Part shown: positions 33,108 through 42,318 of the stretch, one piece after another
How positions within the stretch are numbered: position 1 is the stretch's first letter
Layout: the number at the start of each line of letters is the position of its first letter
NCBI GenBank assembly: GCA_002343685.1
Contig: DDRS01000017.1
Location: 156,693 to 220,692 of the forward strand
Source: Thiobacillus denitrificans
GTDB taxonomy: Bacteria > Pseudomonadota > Gammaproteobacteria > Burkholderiales > Thiobacillaceae
Direction of reading: 5' to 3'
Length of the DNA stretch: 64,000 nucleotides
The notes under the pieces: model-generated
What the model saw: the letters and a program-made list of their open reading frames with translations, nothing else
Told to the model about the DNA's origin: nothing
Databases searched by the model: none
Made by a program: the position numbers and the translations under genes

Positions 33108-34393
33108 GCCTCGATCTCCGCGACCGTTTTCGGCGGTGTGGTCAGCACGTCGCAGCCCGACCCGGTCACCACCACGTCGTCCTCGATGCGGATGCCGATG
33201 TTCCAGAATGCCTCGGGCACGTCGTCCGCCGGACGGATGTAGAGGCCGGGCTCGACCGTCAGCGTCATGCCAGGCACCAGCGGTCGCCATTCGCCCTGCA
33301 GCTTGTATTCGCCGGCATCGTGCACGTCCATACCCAGCCAGTGGCCGGTGCGGTGCATGTAGAAACGGCTGTAGCCGCCCGATTCGATCAGGCCGTCGAC
33401 CTCGCCCTGGAGCAGGCCGAGGTCGACCATGCCCTGCGTCAGCACGCGCACCGCCGCCTCGTGCGGGCTGTTCCAGTGGTTGCCGGGGCGCACCGCATCG
33501 ATCGCCGCCGCCTGCGCGGCCAGAACCAGCTCGTAGGCGTCCTTCTGCGCCGCCGAGAAGCGGCCGTTCACCGGGAAGGTGCGGGTGATGTCGGCCGCAT
33601 AGCTGCCGAATTCGGCGGCGGCGTCGATCAGCAGCAGGTCGCCGTCGCGCAGCGGCCTGTTGTTGAAGACGTAATGCAGCACGCAGGCATTGGCGCCGCT
33701 GGCGACGATGGAGGTGTAGGCCGGCGCCTCGGCGCCGCCGCGACGGAAGGCCGAGAGCAGTTCCGCCTCGATCTCGTATTCGTGGCCGCCCGGCCGCGTC
33801 GCGCGCATGGCAGCACGGTGCGCGCCGGTGGAGATCTCGGCGGCACGGCGCATCAGGGCCAGTTCGTGGCCATCCTTGACGAGACGCATCTCGTCCAGCC
33901 AGATGCGTGCGTCGACCATGCGGTTGGGCGCATGCACGCCACTGCGCGCCTTGCTGCGCACCGTATTGAGCCAGCCCATCACCTGCGTGTCCCAGGCCAT
34001 GTCGCGGCCGATGAGGTAGGCCAGCGTCGGCTGATTCTCCAGCAGCCTGGGCAGTTCCGCATCCAGCGTGTCATACGCAAAGGTGTCGTCGAAGGCGAAG
34101 ACCTCACGGGCCGCCGCGGGCCCATAACGGAAACCGTCCCAGATTTCACGCTCCTCGTTCTTCTCGCGACAGAACAGGATGTGGCGCGGTGCGGCACCCC
34201 CGACCAGCACCACCACCGCCTCCGGTTCGTTGAAGCCGGTCAGCCAGTAGAAATAGCTGTCGTGCCGGTAGGGGTAGTGGGTGTCGCGGTTACGTGCCAC
34301 CTCCGGCGCGGTCGCGATGACCATCACGCCGTCGCCCAGCTGCTCCAGGACCCGCTCGCGGCGGGCACGATAAATTGCGGAATCAGGCTGCAT
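33092..34393 (-). CDS. pepP: Xaa-Pro aminopeptidase II
   Basis: A 433-residue aminopeptidase P, which removes N-terminal residues preceding proline. The N-terminal AMP_N domain contains HYPYRHDSYFYWLTGF. The C-terminal pita-bread catalytic domain holds the dimetal ligands in LLIDAAAEFGSYAADITRTFP (two Asp), HRTGHWLGMDVHD (His) and the two late Glu in TVEPGLYI and GIRIEDDVVV. It overlaps murU by 11 bases and ubiH by 16, so the genes are tightly coupled. It acts in the cytoplasm. Confidence 0.96.
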   Translation of the reverse strand: MQPDSAIYRARRERVLEQLGDGVMVIATAPEVARNRDTHYPYRHDSYFYWLTGFNEPEAVVVLVGGAAPRHILFCREKNEEREIWDGFRYGPAAAREVFAFDDTFAYDTLDAELPRLLENQPTLAYLIGRDMAWDTQVMGWLNTVRSKARSGVHAPNRMVDARIWLDEMRLVKDGHELALMRRAAEISTGAHRAAMRATRPGGHEYEIEAELLSAFRRGGAEAPAYTSIVASGANACVLHYVFNNRPLRDGDLLLIDAAAEFGSYAADITRTFPVNGRFSAAQKDAYELVLAAQAAAIDAVRPGNHWNSPHEAAVRVLTQGMVDLGLLQGEVDGLIESGGYSRFYMHRTGHWLGMDVHDAGEYKLQGEWRPLVPGMTLTVEPGLYIRPADDVPEAFWNIGIRIEDDVVVTGSGCDVLTTPPKTVAEIEAWMNP

Positions 34394-35102
34394 GGTGTTG
34401 TCTCAACTCCTCGTCCAGGGCCGTCAGGCGGGCCGGCGTACCGACGTCGACCCACTGCCCGGAATAATGCTCGCCACTCGCCCGCCCGGCATCGATCGCC
34501 AGCCGCAGCAGCGGTGCCAGCGGCGCTTTCTCGCCTGCCATCGTGTGGGCGAACAGCGCACGATGGTAGACGCCGATGCCGGAAAAAGTGAACCGGGCCG
34601 GGTTCGGGGTCAGCGGCGTATCGGCGTTTTTCACCCGGCTGCCGTCGAGTACGAAATCCCCGTTCGGATGATGCGGCGGATTGTCGACCAGCACCAGATG
34701 GGCCTGGTCGTGGCCGGCGGCGAGCCGCGCCAGCGGTTCGGCAAGCCGGCTGAAATCAAATTCGCAGTAAATGTCGCCATTGACCACGGGGAATACCTCG
34801 CTCTCGATCAAGGGAAGCGCGGTGGCGATTCCGCCCGCCGTTTCCAGCGCGCTGACTTCGCGCGAATACTCGATCGACACGCCGAACGCGGCGCCGTTCC
34901 CCAGCGCATCCTCGATCTGCTGGCCGAGATGGGCATGGTTGATGACGATATGGGTGAAACCGGCCGCACGCAGGCGCTCGATGTGCCAGACGATGAGCGT
35001 CTTGCCGCCCACCGAGAGCAGCGGCTTGGGGGTGTGGTCGGTGAGCGGGCGCATGCGTTCGCCGCGGCCGGCCGCCAGGATCATCGCCGTGGCCGGATTC
35101 AA
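34383..35102 (-). CDS. murU: MurNAc-1-phosphate uridylyltransferase MurU
   Basis: A 239-residue nucleotidyltransferase with the signature MILAAGRGERMRPLTDHTPK, the metal-binding NGDIYCEFDF, and GQWVDVGTPARL near the end. It converts MurNAc-1-P to UDP-MurNAc in the fosfomycin-resistant cell-wall recycling route. I start it at a TTG whose bases overlap the amgK stop codon (TTGA), giving MNPATAMILAAG. The first ATG, 18 bases later, would leave the nucleotide-binding strand with no leader residues. Adjacent amgK supplies its substrate. Confidence 0.9.
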   Translation of the reverse strand: MNPATAMILAAGRGERMRPLTDHTPKPLLSVGGKTLIVWHIERLRAAGFTHIVINHAHLGQQIEDALGNGAAFGVSIEYSREVSALETAGGIATALPLIESEVFPVVNGDIYCEFDFSRLAEPLARLAAGHDQAHLVLVDNPPHHPNGDFVLDGSRVKNADTPLTPNPARFTFSGIGVYHRALFAHTMAGEKAPLAPLLRLAIDAGRASGEHYSGQWVDVGTPARLTALDEELRQHHAA

Positions 35103-36106
35103 AATGTATACCCCGCCTGTGGCTGCCGATCCTGCAACGCATCCAGCAAAAATAGCAGCGGCTTCAGTTCGTCGTAGCGTTCGCACGCCTTGCGCAGGTA
35201 GTGCATCACCCGCGGCATGTCCTTCAGGTAGCCGTCCTTGCCGTCGCGGTGGTGCAGCCGCGCGAAAATGCCGAGCACCTTGATCTGGCGCTGCGCGCCC
35301 ATCCACTCGAAATCGCGCCAGAACTCGCCGAAATCCTCGCGCACCGGCAGGCGGGCAGCACGCGCCTTTTCCCAGTAGCGGATCACCCAATCGAGCTGCT
35401 GCTCCTCGTCCCATTGGATGTAGGCGTCGCGGTAAATCGAGGCGAGATCGTAGGTGATGGGGCCGTAGACCGCATCCTGGAAGTCGAGGATGCCGGGATT
35501 GGGCTCGCTCACCATCAGATTGCGCGAATGCCAGTCGCGATGCACGTAGACCTGCGGTTGTGCCAGGTTGTTGGCGAGGAGGCGCTCGAACACGGTCTCG
35601 AGGATGGCTTTCTGCTCGTCCTTCATGGCGACGCCCAGATGCTTCGCCACGTACCACTCGGGAAACAGCATCAGTTCGCGGGTCAGCAGTGCGCGATCGT
35701 AGTCCGGCAGCACCCCGGGACGGCTCGCCTGCTGGATGCGGATCAGCGCGTCGTTCGACGCCAGGTACAGTTCGCGCGCCACGTCTTGATTGGATGCGGC
35801 TTCGTCGAGCGCCGACAGATAGGTGGTATTGCCCAGATCGGTCAACAGCAGAAAGCCCCGGTCGAGGTCCTGTGCCAATACCTGCGGTACATTCACGCCG
35901 GCATCGGCAAACAACCGGGCGACGGCAATGAACGGCCGGCAATCCTCATGCGCCGGCGGGGCGTCCATCACGATATAATCGCGGCCTTTGGCAGTGACGC
36001 GAAAATAGCGGCGAAAGCTGGCGTCCGCCGACGCCGGGGCGATGTCCAGCGACTCGCCTCCCAGTTGTCGGGCGGCCCAGCCCTGTAAAGCTTGCAAACG
36101 TTCCAC
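35099..36106 (-). CDS. amgK: Anomeric MurNAc/GlcNAc kinase AmgK
   Basis: A 335-residue aminoglycoside-phosphotransferase-fold kinase. ASADASFRRYFRV and YIVMDAPPAHEDCRPF are typical of AmgK. The catalytic loop is VYVHRDWHSRNLM and the metal site is GILDFQDAVYG. It phosphorylates the C1 of recycled MurNAc and GlcNAc, feeding MurU encoded directly downstream. There is no ATG near the conserved N-terminus. GTG codons at 36106 and 36112 are candidates, with GGAG four or ten bases upstream; I use 36106. The gene is divergent from lptD across a short gap. Confidence 0.9.
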   Translation of the reverse strand: MERLQALQGWAARQLGGESLDIAPASADASFRRYFRVTAKGRDYIVMDAPPAHEDCRPFIAVARLFADAGVNVPQVLAQDLDRGFLLLTDLGNTTYLSALDEAASNQDVARELYLASNDALIRIQQASRPGVLPDYDRALLTRELMLFPEWYVAKHLGVAMKDEQKAILETVFERLLANNLAQPQVYVHRDWHSRNLMVSEPNPGILDFQDAVYGPITYDLASIYRDAYIQWDEEQQLDWVIRYWEKARAARLPVREDFGEFWRDFEWMGAQRQIKVLGIFARLHHRDGKDGYLKDMPRVMHYLRKACERYDELKPLLFLLDALQDRQPQAGYTF

Positions 36107-36164
36107 TGCCACACTGCTCCGAATAACGCTGTTTCTGATAACCCTGGCCCGGATTTTACATCGC

Positions 36165-38357
36165 TTGTCCACCTTGCCCGGCTTTACGCTCGTCGTCCTG
36201 TTGCTGACTGCCGGTTCCGCGGCGGCGGACGGGCTTGTGCTGAAAAAGGACGTCGAACTGAAAGGCTCGACGGCGGCGGGCAAGGACGGGCCGTTGTTCC
36301 TCACTGCGGACAAGATCGAATCGACCGCCCCCGATGTCATCGAGGCCAGCGGCAAGGTGGCAGCCCGCCAGGCCGGGCAGAATTTCTTCGCCGACTGGCT
36401 GCGCTACAACACCACGCAGAACCGGGTGGAGGCACGCGGCCGGGTTCGTCTGGAACAGCCCGCGCTCCTGGTGGATGGCGATGCGCTCAAACTCGACCTG
36501 GACGACTACAGCGGCGAGCTCGCCCAGCCGGTCTATCATTTGGTCGCCCAGCATGGACGGGGCGACGCCAGCCACATCGACTTCGTCGACAAGGAACACT
36601 ACAAACTGCAGGACGCCACCTACACGACCTGCCCGGTGGACAACGACGACTGGTTTCTCGAGGTGGACGACCTCGATATCGACAAGAGCCGCAATGTGGG
36701 AACGGCACGCAACGCCTCGCTCCATTTCCTCGGCGTGCCGATCCTGTATACGCCCTGGATGGATTTCCCGCTCAACGACGTGCGCAAGAGCGGCGTGCTG
36801 GCACCTACCTTCGGCACCACCCAGCGCAGCGGCGTCGACTTCCTGGTGCCCTACTACCTCAACCTCGCGCCCAACTATGACGCCACGCTGTATCCGCGCC
36901 TGCTGTCCAAGCGCGGTGTGCAGCTAGGTGGCGAATTCCGCTACTTGCTGAATGACGTCCATGGCGTGAACCGGCTGGAATACCTGCCCAATGACAACGT
37001 CGCAGGTCGTTCGCGCTGGAGCGCTGCGTTGAACAACATCTATCGCCTGAACGACACGACCGAGGCCGGTATGCTGTTCAACCGCGTGTCCGACAACGAC
37101 TATTTCCGCGACCTGTCCAACCTGCTGGCCGTCACCTCGCTCACTCAGCTCAACCGCGAATTCTGGCTGACCACCCAGCACGCCAACTGGAGCGCGGACA
37201 TTCGCGCGCAAAGCTACCAGACCCTGCAGGACTCCACCTCCGCCACGCCCATCCTCGAACCTTACGCACGGCTGCCCCAGGCGCGCCTGGGCATCTCGAA
37301 AACGTTCGGGAACGGTCTGGAATTCAAGATGGACAGCGAAGCCACCCATTTCGCCCACCCCACCCTGGTCGAAGGCACACGGGTGCTGGCCTATCCGACG
37401 CTGCGCCTGCCGCTCACCAACTCGTTCGGGTTCCTCACGCCGCAGATCGGCTGGCACAGCACCTACTATGCGCTGGACGATCGCGCACCGGTGCAACACA
37501 TCAGCCGCAGCCTGCCCATCCTCAGCCTCGACAGCGGCGTGACCTTCGAGCGTCCGTTCCACTTTGCCAGCCAGGATTACACACAGACGCTGGAACCGCG
37601 CGCCTACTATGTCTACGCGCCCTACCGCGACCAATCGAACATTCCGGTATTCGATACCGCGCTGCTGGATTTCAGCTACGCGCAGATGTTCACCGAGAAC
37701 CAGTTCATCGGCGGCGACCGCGTCAACGACGCCAACCAGCTGACGGTTGCCGTCACCAGCCGGTTCACCGAAGCGACCAGCGGGTTGGAACGGCTGCAGG
37801 TCACCCTCGGCCAGCGCTATTATTTCAGCACGCAGCAGGTCACCCTGCCCGGCATCGCGCCGCGCACCAGCAATGCCACCGACCTGCTGGCCGCCATCAG
37901 CGGACAGGTCACGCGCAACTGGCGCATCGACACGGCATGGCAATTCGACACCCAGAACGGCACCACCATCCGCCAGAACCTTGGCGCGTCCTATCGGCCC
38001 AGCCCCGGCCGTGTGATAAACCTGGGTTACCGCTTCATCGATCAGACCACGGAACAGGTCGACCTGTCCGCGCAGTGGCCGCTCGCCCAGCGCTGGTACG
38101 GCATGTTCCGCTACAACTATTCCTTCAAGGACAACAAGCTGGTCGAAGGCCTGGCCGGGTTTGAATACAATGGCGGATGCTGGGCGTTGCGCGCGGTGCT
38201 GCAACGGCTGGCAACCAAGGAAAATCAATCCACCGATGCGTTGTTCTTCCAGCTGGAGTTGAACGGAATGGGGCGCATCGGCTCCAATCCGCTTGACGTT
38301 TTGAAACATAGTGTTCCCGGATACAGGCCTAGCAATGAAATTATTCAAACGCCCTGA
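36165..38357 (+). CDS. lptD: LPS-assembly outer-membrane protein LptD
   Basis: About 730 residues: a signal peptide (FTLVVLLLTAGSAAA), the periplasmic OstA/LptA-like jellyroll domain (LTADKIESTAPDVIEASGKV...RVRLEQPALLVDGDALKLDL), and a large 26-strand barrel to the C-terminus. LptD inserts LPS into the outer leaflet with LptE. Cysteines in TTCPVDND and near the end (YNGGCWALRAV) fit the disulfides needed for function, with DsbC encoded nearby. The start is uncertain. No ATG or GTG lies near the signal peptide; I use a TTG 58 bases from amgK, but an ATG at 36042, inside amgK, is possible. Confidence 0.9.
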   Translation: MSTLPGFTLVVLLLTAGSAAADGLVLKKDVELKGSTAAGKDGPLFLTADKIESTAPDVIEASGKVAARQAGQNFFADWLRYNTTQNRVEARGRVRLEQPALLVDGDALKLDLDDYSGELAQPVYHLVAQHGRGDASHIDFVDKEHYKLQDATYTTCPVDNDDWFLEVDDLDIDKSRNVGTARNASLHFLGVPILYTPWMDFPLNDVRKSGVLAPTFGTTQRSGVDFLVPYYLNLAPNYDATLYPRLLSKRGVQLGGEFRYLLNDVHGVNRLEYLPNDNVAGRSRWSAALNNIYRLNDTTEAGMLFNRVSDNDYFRDLSNLLAVTSLTQLNREFWLTTQHANWSADIRAQSYQTLQDSTSATPILEPYARLPQARLGISKTFGNGLEFKMDSEATHFAHPTLVEGTRVLAYPTLRLPLTNSFGFLTPQIGWHSTYYALDDRAPVQHISRSLPILSLDSGVTFERPFHFASQDYTQTLEPRAYYVYAPYRDQSNIPVFDTALLDFSYAQMFTENQFIGGDRVNDANQLTVAVTSRFTEATSGLERLQVTLGQRYYFSTQQVTLPGIAPRTSNATDLLAAISGQVTRNWRIDTAWQFDTQNGTTIRQNLGASYRPSPGRVINLGYRFIDQTTEQVDLSAQWPLAQRWYGMFRYNYSFKDNKLVEGLAGFEYNGGCWALRAVLQRLATKENQSTDALFFQLELNGMGRIGSNPLDVLKHSVPGYRPSNEIIQTP

Positions 38358-39645
38358 ATGGCGCCGCCCGCACTGGGTCCTGGCGCTGCTGATCGCCGTG
38401 TCGGTCCTGTCGCCGGCCCATGCAGCCGTGCAGGAACTCGATCACATCGTCGCCGTCGTCAACGACGAAGTCATCACGCGCCAGGAACTGGCCCGGCGCT
38501 ACGACGAGGTCGTGCACAACCTGTCGCGGCAGAACACCCCGCTGCCGCCGCGCGACGTACTGGAGAAACAGCTGCTCGAGCGCATGGTGACCGAGCTTGC
38601 GCTGCAGCAGCACGCGCGCGCCACCGGCATTCGCGTCGACCCGACGCAGGTCGAGCATGCCCTGCAACGCATCGCCGCCCAGAACAAGCTCGACATGGCC
38701 GGGTTGCAGGCCGCGCTTGAGAAGGACGGCCAGAGCCTCGACAGCATGCGCAACACCATCCGTAACGAACTTCTGATCGCCCGCGCGCGTGAACGCGACG
38801 TCGACAACCGCATCTCCGTCAGCGACGCCGAAATCGAAGGCTACCTGCAGACGCAGGCCCAGCAAGGCGTGGAAACAGAATACAACTTCGCCCACATTCT
38901 GGTCACCGTACCGGAAAACGCCTCACCCGAGCAGATCCAGGCACGCCACGCGCGAGCCGAGGACATCGTCGCCCAGCTTGCCAAGGGCGCTGATTTCGCC
39001 CAGATGTCAGCCAGTTACTCCGACGCCTCCAACGCGCTGCAGGGCGGTGAATTCGGCTGGCGCGCCAGCGGCAAGATTCCGACCCTGTTCGCCGATGCGC
39101 TGAAATCGATGCAGCCGGGCCAGATCAGCCCGATCCTGCGAAGCAGTAACGGTTTTCACATCCTCAAGCTCATCGACAAACGCGGACTCGATGCCACGCT
39201 CACCGTGACGCAAACGCACGCGCGCCACATCCTCATCAAGACCAACGAACTCACCTCGGAAGCCGACGCCCGCAACCGTCTGCTGCAACTCAAGGAACGC
39301 ATCGAAAACGGCGCGAAATTCGAAGACATGGCACGTCTGCAATCCGAGGATGCCAGTGCCTCCAAAGGCGGCGACCTTGGCTGGATCAATCCGGGCGACA
39401 CCGTCCCCGAATTCGAGAAAGCCATGAACGCGCTGAAGCCCGGCCAGATCAGCGACCCCATTCAAACCCCTTTCGGCTGGCACCTGATCCAGGTCCTTGA
39501 GCGACGCAATCAGGACGTCACGCAGGAACGCCAGAAACTGCTGGCGCGCCAGGCCATCCGCGAACGCAAGGGCGATGAGGCCTTCCAGGACTGGGTGCGC
39601 CAGATCCGCGACGCGGCCTATGTCGAAATCCGCCCGATCGATTGA
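38335..39645 (+). CDS. surA: Periplasmic chaperone/peptidyl-prolyl isomerase SurA
   Basis: A 436-residue SurA. The signal peptide ends at SPAHA, the N-terminal chaperone domain begins LDHIVAVVNDEVITRQEL, and two parvulin domains follow (YNFAHILVTVPENAS around residue 183 and THARHILIKTNEL around 295). The second contains the active-style GGDLGWINPGD and PFGWHLIQVLERR. The start ATG lies inside the last codons of lptD (23-base overlap), which indicates coupling with its best-known client. It escorts outer-membrane proteins to the BAM machinery. Confidence 0.96.
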   Translation: MKLFKRPEWRRPHWVLALLIAVSVLSPAHAAVQELDHIVAVVNDEVITRQELARRYDEVVHNLSRQNTPLPPRDVLEKQLLERMVTELALQQHARATGIRVDPTQVEHALQRIAAQNKLDMAGLQAALEKDGQSLDSMRNTIRNELLIARARERDVDNRISVSDAEIEGYLQTQAQQGVETEYNFAHILVTVPENASPEQIQARHARAEDIVAQLAKGADFAQMSASYSDASNALQGGEFGWRASGKIPTLFADALKSMQPGQISPILRSSNGFHILKLIDKRGLDATLTVTQTHARHILIKTNELTSEADARNRLLQLKERIENGAKFEDMARLQSEDASASKGGDLGWINPGDTVPEFEKAMNALKPGQISDPIQTPFGWHLIQVLERRNQDVTQERQKLLARQAIRERKGDEAFQDWVRQIRDAAYVEIRPID

Positions 39646-39666
39646 CCGGCCCGGATTAAAGAAGCC

Positions 39667-40644
39667 GTGGATTTGCCCCACCTCGCCCTGACGGCAGGCG
39701 AACCCGCGGGAATCGGGCCCGACCTGTGCATCGCCCTGTCGCAACATCCCCTGCCATGCCGGCTGTCGGTCCTCGGCGACGTCGAAGTGCTGCGCGACCG
39801 TGCGGCCCGGCTCGGCATCGCGGTCGACTTCAGCTGCGGCGACACTGCGCCGGCGCACCAGCCCGGCTGGCTGCACGTGCGCCACATTCCCGCCGCCGTC
39901 CCCGTTACGGCGGGCACGCTCGACACCCGCAATAGCGCCCATGTGCTGGCCCTGCTCGACGCTGCCCTCTCAGGCTGCCTCGACGGATCATTTCACGCTG
40001 TCGTCACGGCGCCGGTACACAAGGGCATCATCAACGATGCCGGTTTCGCCTTCATGGGCCATACCGAATACCTGGCCGACCGCAGCGGCACGCACCGGGT
40101 CGTCATGATGCTCGCCGGCGGCGGCCTGCGTGTCGCGCTTGCCACCACCCATCTTCCCTTGCGCGCCGTCGCCGACGCCATCACGCCCGACCTGCTCGTC
40201 GAGGTAATCCGCATCCTGCACGCCGACCTGCAGCGCAAATTCGGCATCGCCTGCCCGCGCATTGCCGTCGCCGGCCTCAATCCCCACGCGGGCGAATCCG
40301 GCCATTTGGGGCGCGAGGAGATCGACGTCATCGAACCCGTGCTCGACCGCCTGCGCAGCGAAGGCCTGGACCTTGTCGGCCCACAGCCCGCCGACACGCT
40401 TTTCTCGCGCATTCGCCACGAGCCCTGCGACGCCGTGCTGGCGATGTATCACGACCAGGGCCTGCCGGTGCTCAAGTACGCCAGCTTCGGCGCCGGCGTG
40501 AACGTAACGCTCGGGCTGCCGTTCATTCGCACCTCGGTCGACCACGGCACCGCACTCGACCTCGCCGGCAGCGGGCGCGCGGAAGTAGGCAGCCTCATCG
40601 CCGCGATTGGAATGGCGCTGGAGATGGTGGGCAGTCAGCGGTAA
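39667..40644 (+). CDS. pdxA: 4-hydroxythreonine-4-phosphate dehydrogenase
   Basis: A 325-residue PdxA of the DXP-dependent pyridoxal phosphate pathway. ALTAGEPAGIGPDL is the N-terminal signature. The metal-binding His residues lie in FMGHTEYLAD, TTHLPLRAV and MYHDQGLPVLKY, and GLPFIRTSVDHGTALDLAG closes the protein. The start is GTG, 21 bases after surA. The order lptD-surA-pdxA-ksgA is the same as in E. coli. It acts in the cytoplasm, oxidising the substrate with NAD(P). Confidence 0.96.
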   Translation: MDLPHLALTAGEPAGIGPDLCIALSQHPLPCRLSVLGDVEVLRDRAARLGIAVDFSCGDTAPAHQPGWLHVRHIPAAVPVTAGTLDTRNSAHVLALLDAALSGCLDGSFHAVVTAPVHKGIINDAGFAFMGHTEYLADRSGTHRVVMMLAGGGLRVALATTHLPLRAVADAITPDLLVEVIRILHADLQRKFGIACPRIAVAGLNPHAGESGHLGREEIDVIEPVLDRLRSEGLDLVGPQPADTLFSRIRHEPCDAVLAMYHDQGLPVLKYASFGAGVNVTLGLPFIRTSVDHGTALDLAGSGRAEVGSLIAAIGMALEMVGSQR

Positions 40645-40686
40645 GCCTTGACCGGAAACACCAGACTGCCCCTTACTGCTTACCCA

Positions 40687-41460
40687 ATGCACACGCCCCG
40701 CAAACGCTTCGGCCAGAACTTCCTCATCGACGACGGCATCATCCACGCCATCGTCAATGCCATCCATCCGCAGCCAACCGACATCGTCGTCGAAATCGGC
40801 CCCGGCCTCGGCGCGCTCACCCAGCCGCTGCTCGAACGCCTGCCGCACCTGCATGCCGTCGAACTCGACCGTGACATCGTCGCGCGCCTGCAAAGGCGAT
40901 GGCCGGCCGAACGCCTCACCGTGCATAGTTGCGACGCGCTGAAGTTCGATTTTGCACAGCTTGGCCACGACCTGCGCATCGTCGGCAACCTGCCGTACAA
41001 CATTTCCACGCCACTGCTGTTCCACTTGATGAATTTCGCCGCGCACATCCGCGACATGACCTTCATGCTGCAGAAGGAAGTCGTCGAGCGCATGGTTGCC
41101 GCGCCGTCCACCCCCGACTTCGGACGGCTGTCGATCATGCTGCAGCGCCGTTTCCATCTCGAATGGCTGCTCGACGTCCCGCCCACCGCCTTCGACCCGC
41201 CACCCAAGGTCGACTCCGCCGTGGTCCGACTGATCCCCAGGACGCCGGCTGAAATCGTCACGCTCGACGAGGCGCTGTTTTCGCGTGTCGTTGCCGCCGC
41301 GTTCTCGCAACGCCGGAAAACGCTCAGGAACACCCTCGGCAGCCTGGTAAAGCCGGAAGACTTCACTACACTCGGCATCGATGCGGGGCTGCGCGCTGAA
41401 GCGCTGGCCGTGGCCGACTATGAGGCCCTCACCTTGCACCTGGCCAAGTGGTCCGATTAA
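40687..41460 (+). CDS. ksgA: 16S rRNA dimethyladenosine transferase
   Basis: A 257-residue KsgA (RsmA), which dimethylates two adjacent adenines in helix 45 of 16S rRNA during small-subunit assembly. Motifs: KRFGQNFLIDDG at the start, SAM-binding VVEIGPGLGALTQPLLE, and catalytic NLPYNISTPLLFH. The start is the ATG giving MHTPRKRFGQNF. An in-frame TTG 39 bases upstream would add atypical residues. It ends the lptD-surA-pdxA-ksgA cluster. Confidence 0.97.
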   Translation: MHTPRKRFGQNFLIDDGIIHAIVNAIHPQPTDIVVEIGPGLGALTQPLLERLPHLHAVELDRDIVARLQRRWPAERLTVHSCDALKFDFAQLGHDLRIVGNLPYNISTPLLFHLMNFAAHIRDMTFMLQKEVVERMVAAPSTPDFGRLSIMLQRRFHLEWLLDVPPTAFDPPPKVDSAVVRLIPRTPAEIVTLDEALFSRVVAAAFSQRRKTLRNTLGSLVKPEDFTTLGIDAGLRAEALAVADYEALTLHLAKWSD

Positions 41461-41614
41461 CCCGCCGGTCCATGACGGCATCGAAGCCCGTGAAAGATTT
41501 GCGTGTTCCGGCAGAGACCCATGCCTATTGGCGCCGGAACCAACTTGCGCATCGCGCCCCTAACGAAGACGCCACATTGCGCCGCCTGTTTCAACCTGCC
41601 TGAAAGGAATCCCC

Positions 41615-42292
41615 ATGCACAAGCCATACGTCGCCCTTCCTCTGCTGGCCGCCTTGCTGCTTTCCGCCTGCGCGACCAACGACCTAGGCGAGCCGCGCGA
41701 TCTGAACAAGACCCAGACGGGGGCGATCATCGGCACGGTCAGCGGCGCGGCACTCGGCGCGATCATCAACCACAGGAACCGCGGCAAGGGTGCGTTGATC
41801 GGCGCGGTCGGCGGCGGCCTCACGGGCGCAGGCGTCGGCTACTACATGGACCAGCAGGCCAAGGATCTGCAGAAGCAGTTGCTGCCGGAAATCCAGCGCG
41901 GCGACATCAGCGTGGAGAAACGCCCAGGGGACAACGCCTTGCTGGTCAGCATGACGTCCAACACCGGCTTCGATACCAATTCCGCCGTCCTGAAACCGGG
42001 CTATCTCCCGACGCTGAACAAGATTGCCCATGTACTGAATCAATATGGCAAGACGACGGTGACCGTGATCGGCCATACCGACAGCGTGGGCACGCACGCA
42101 TACAATCAGGCCTTGTCCGAACGGCGCGCGCAGGCAGTGCTGGATTACTTCGCCACCCAGAACGTCAATCCGCTGCGCCTGGAGTCCTACGGCAAAGGCG
42201 AAACGGAGCCGCGCTCGGATAACGCCACCGAAGCCGGCCGCCAGTTGAATCGCCGGGTCGAATTATGGATTCTCCCCGTGGTCGCCAATTGA
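41615..42292 (+). CDS. OmpA-family lipoprotein (YiaD-like)
   Basis: A 225-residue lipoprotein. The lipobox is LLSAC (Cys19). A glycine-zipper segment of about 50 residues (GAIIGTVSGAALGAIIN, GALIGAVGGGLTGAGVGYY) is followed by an OmpA C-terminal peptidoglycan-binding domain. That domain contains VTVIGHTDSVGTHAYNQALSERRAQAV and the conserved Asp and Arg of NRRVEL. AAGGAAT precedes the ATG. It is expected to be anchored in the outer membrane and to bind peptidoglycan, stabilising the envelope. It overlaps the region of the next gene, DUF4202, by a few codons at most. Confidence 0.93.
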   Translation: MHKPYVALPLLAALLLSACATNDLGEPRDLNKTQTGAIIGTVSGAALGAIINHRNRGKGALIGAVGGGLTGAGVGYYMDQQAKDLQKQLLPEIQRGDISVEKRPGDNALLVSMTSNTGFDTNSAVLKPGYLPTLNKIAHVLNQYGKTTVTVIGHTDSVGTHAYNQALSERRAQAVLDYFATQNVNPLRLESYGKGETEPRSDNATEAGRQLNRRVELWILPVVAN

Positions 42293-42318
42293 ATCCGCAT
42301 CCCCGCCCGGAAGCACTC

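Noticed and set aside
32049..33242. Plus-strand open frame opposite ubiH
   Set aside because: It is a shadow of the conserved FAD hydroxylase gene; no domain or ribosome site.
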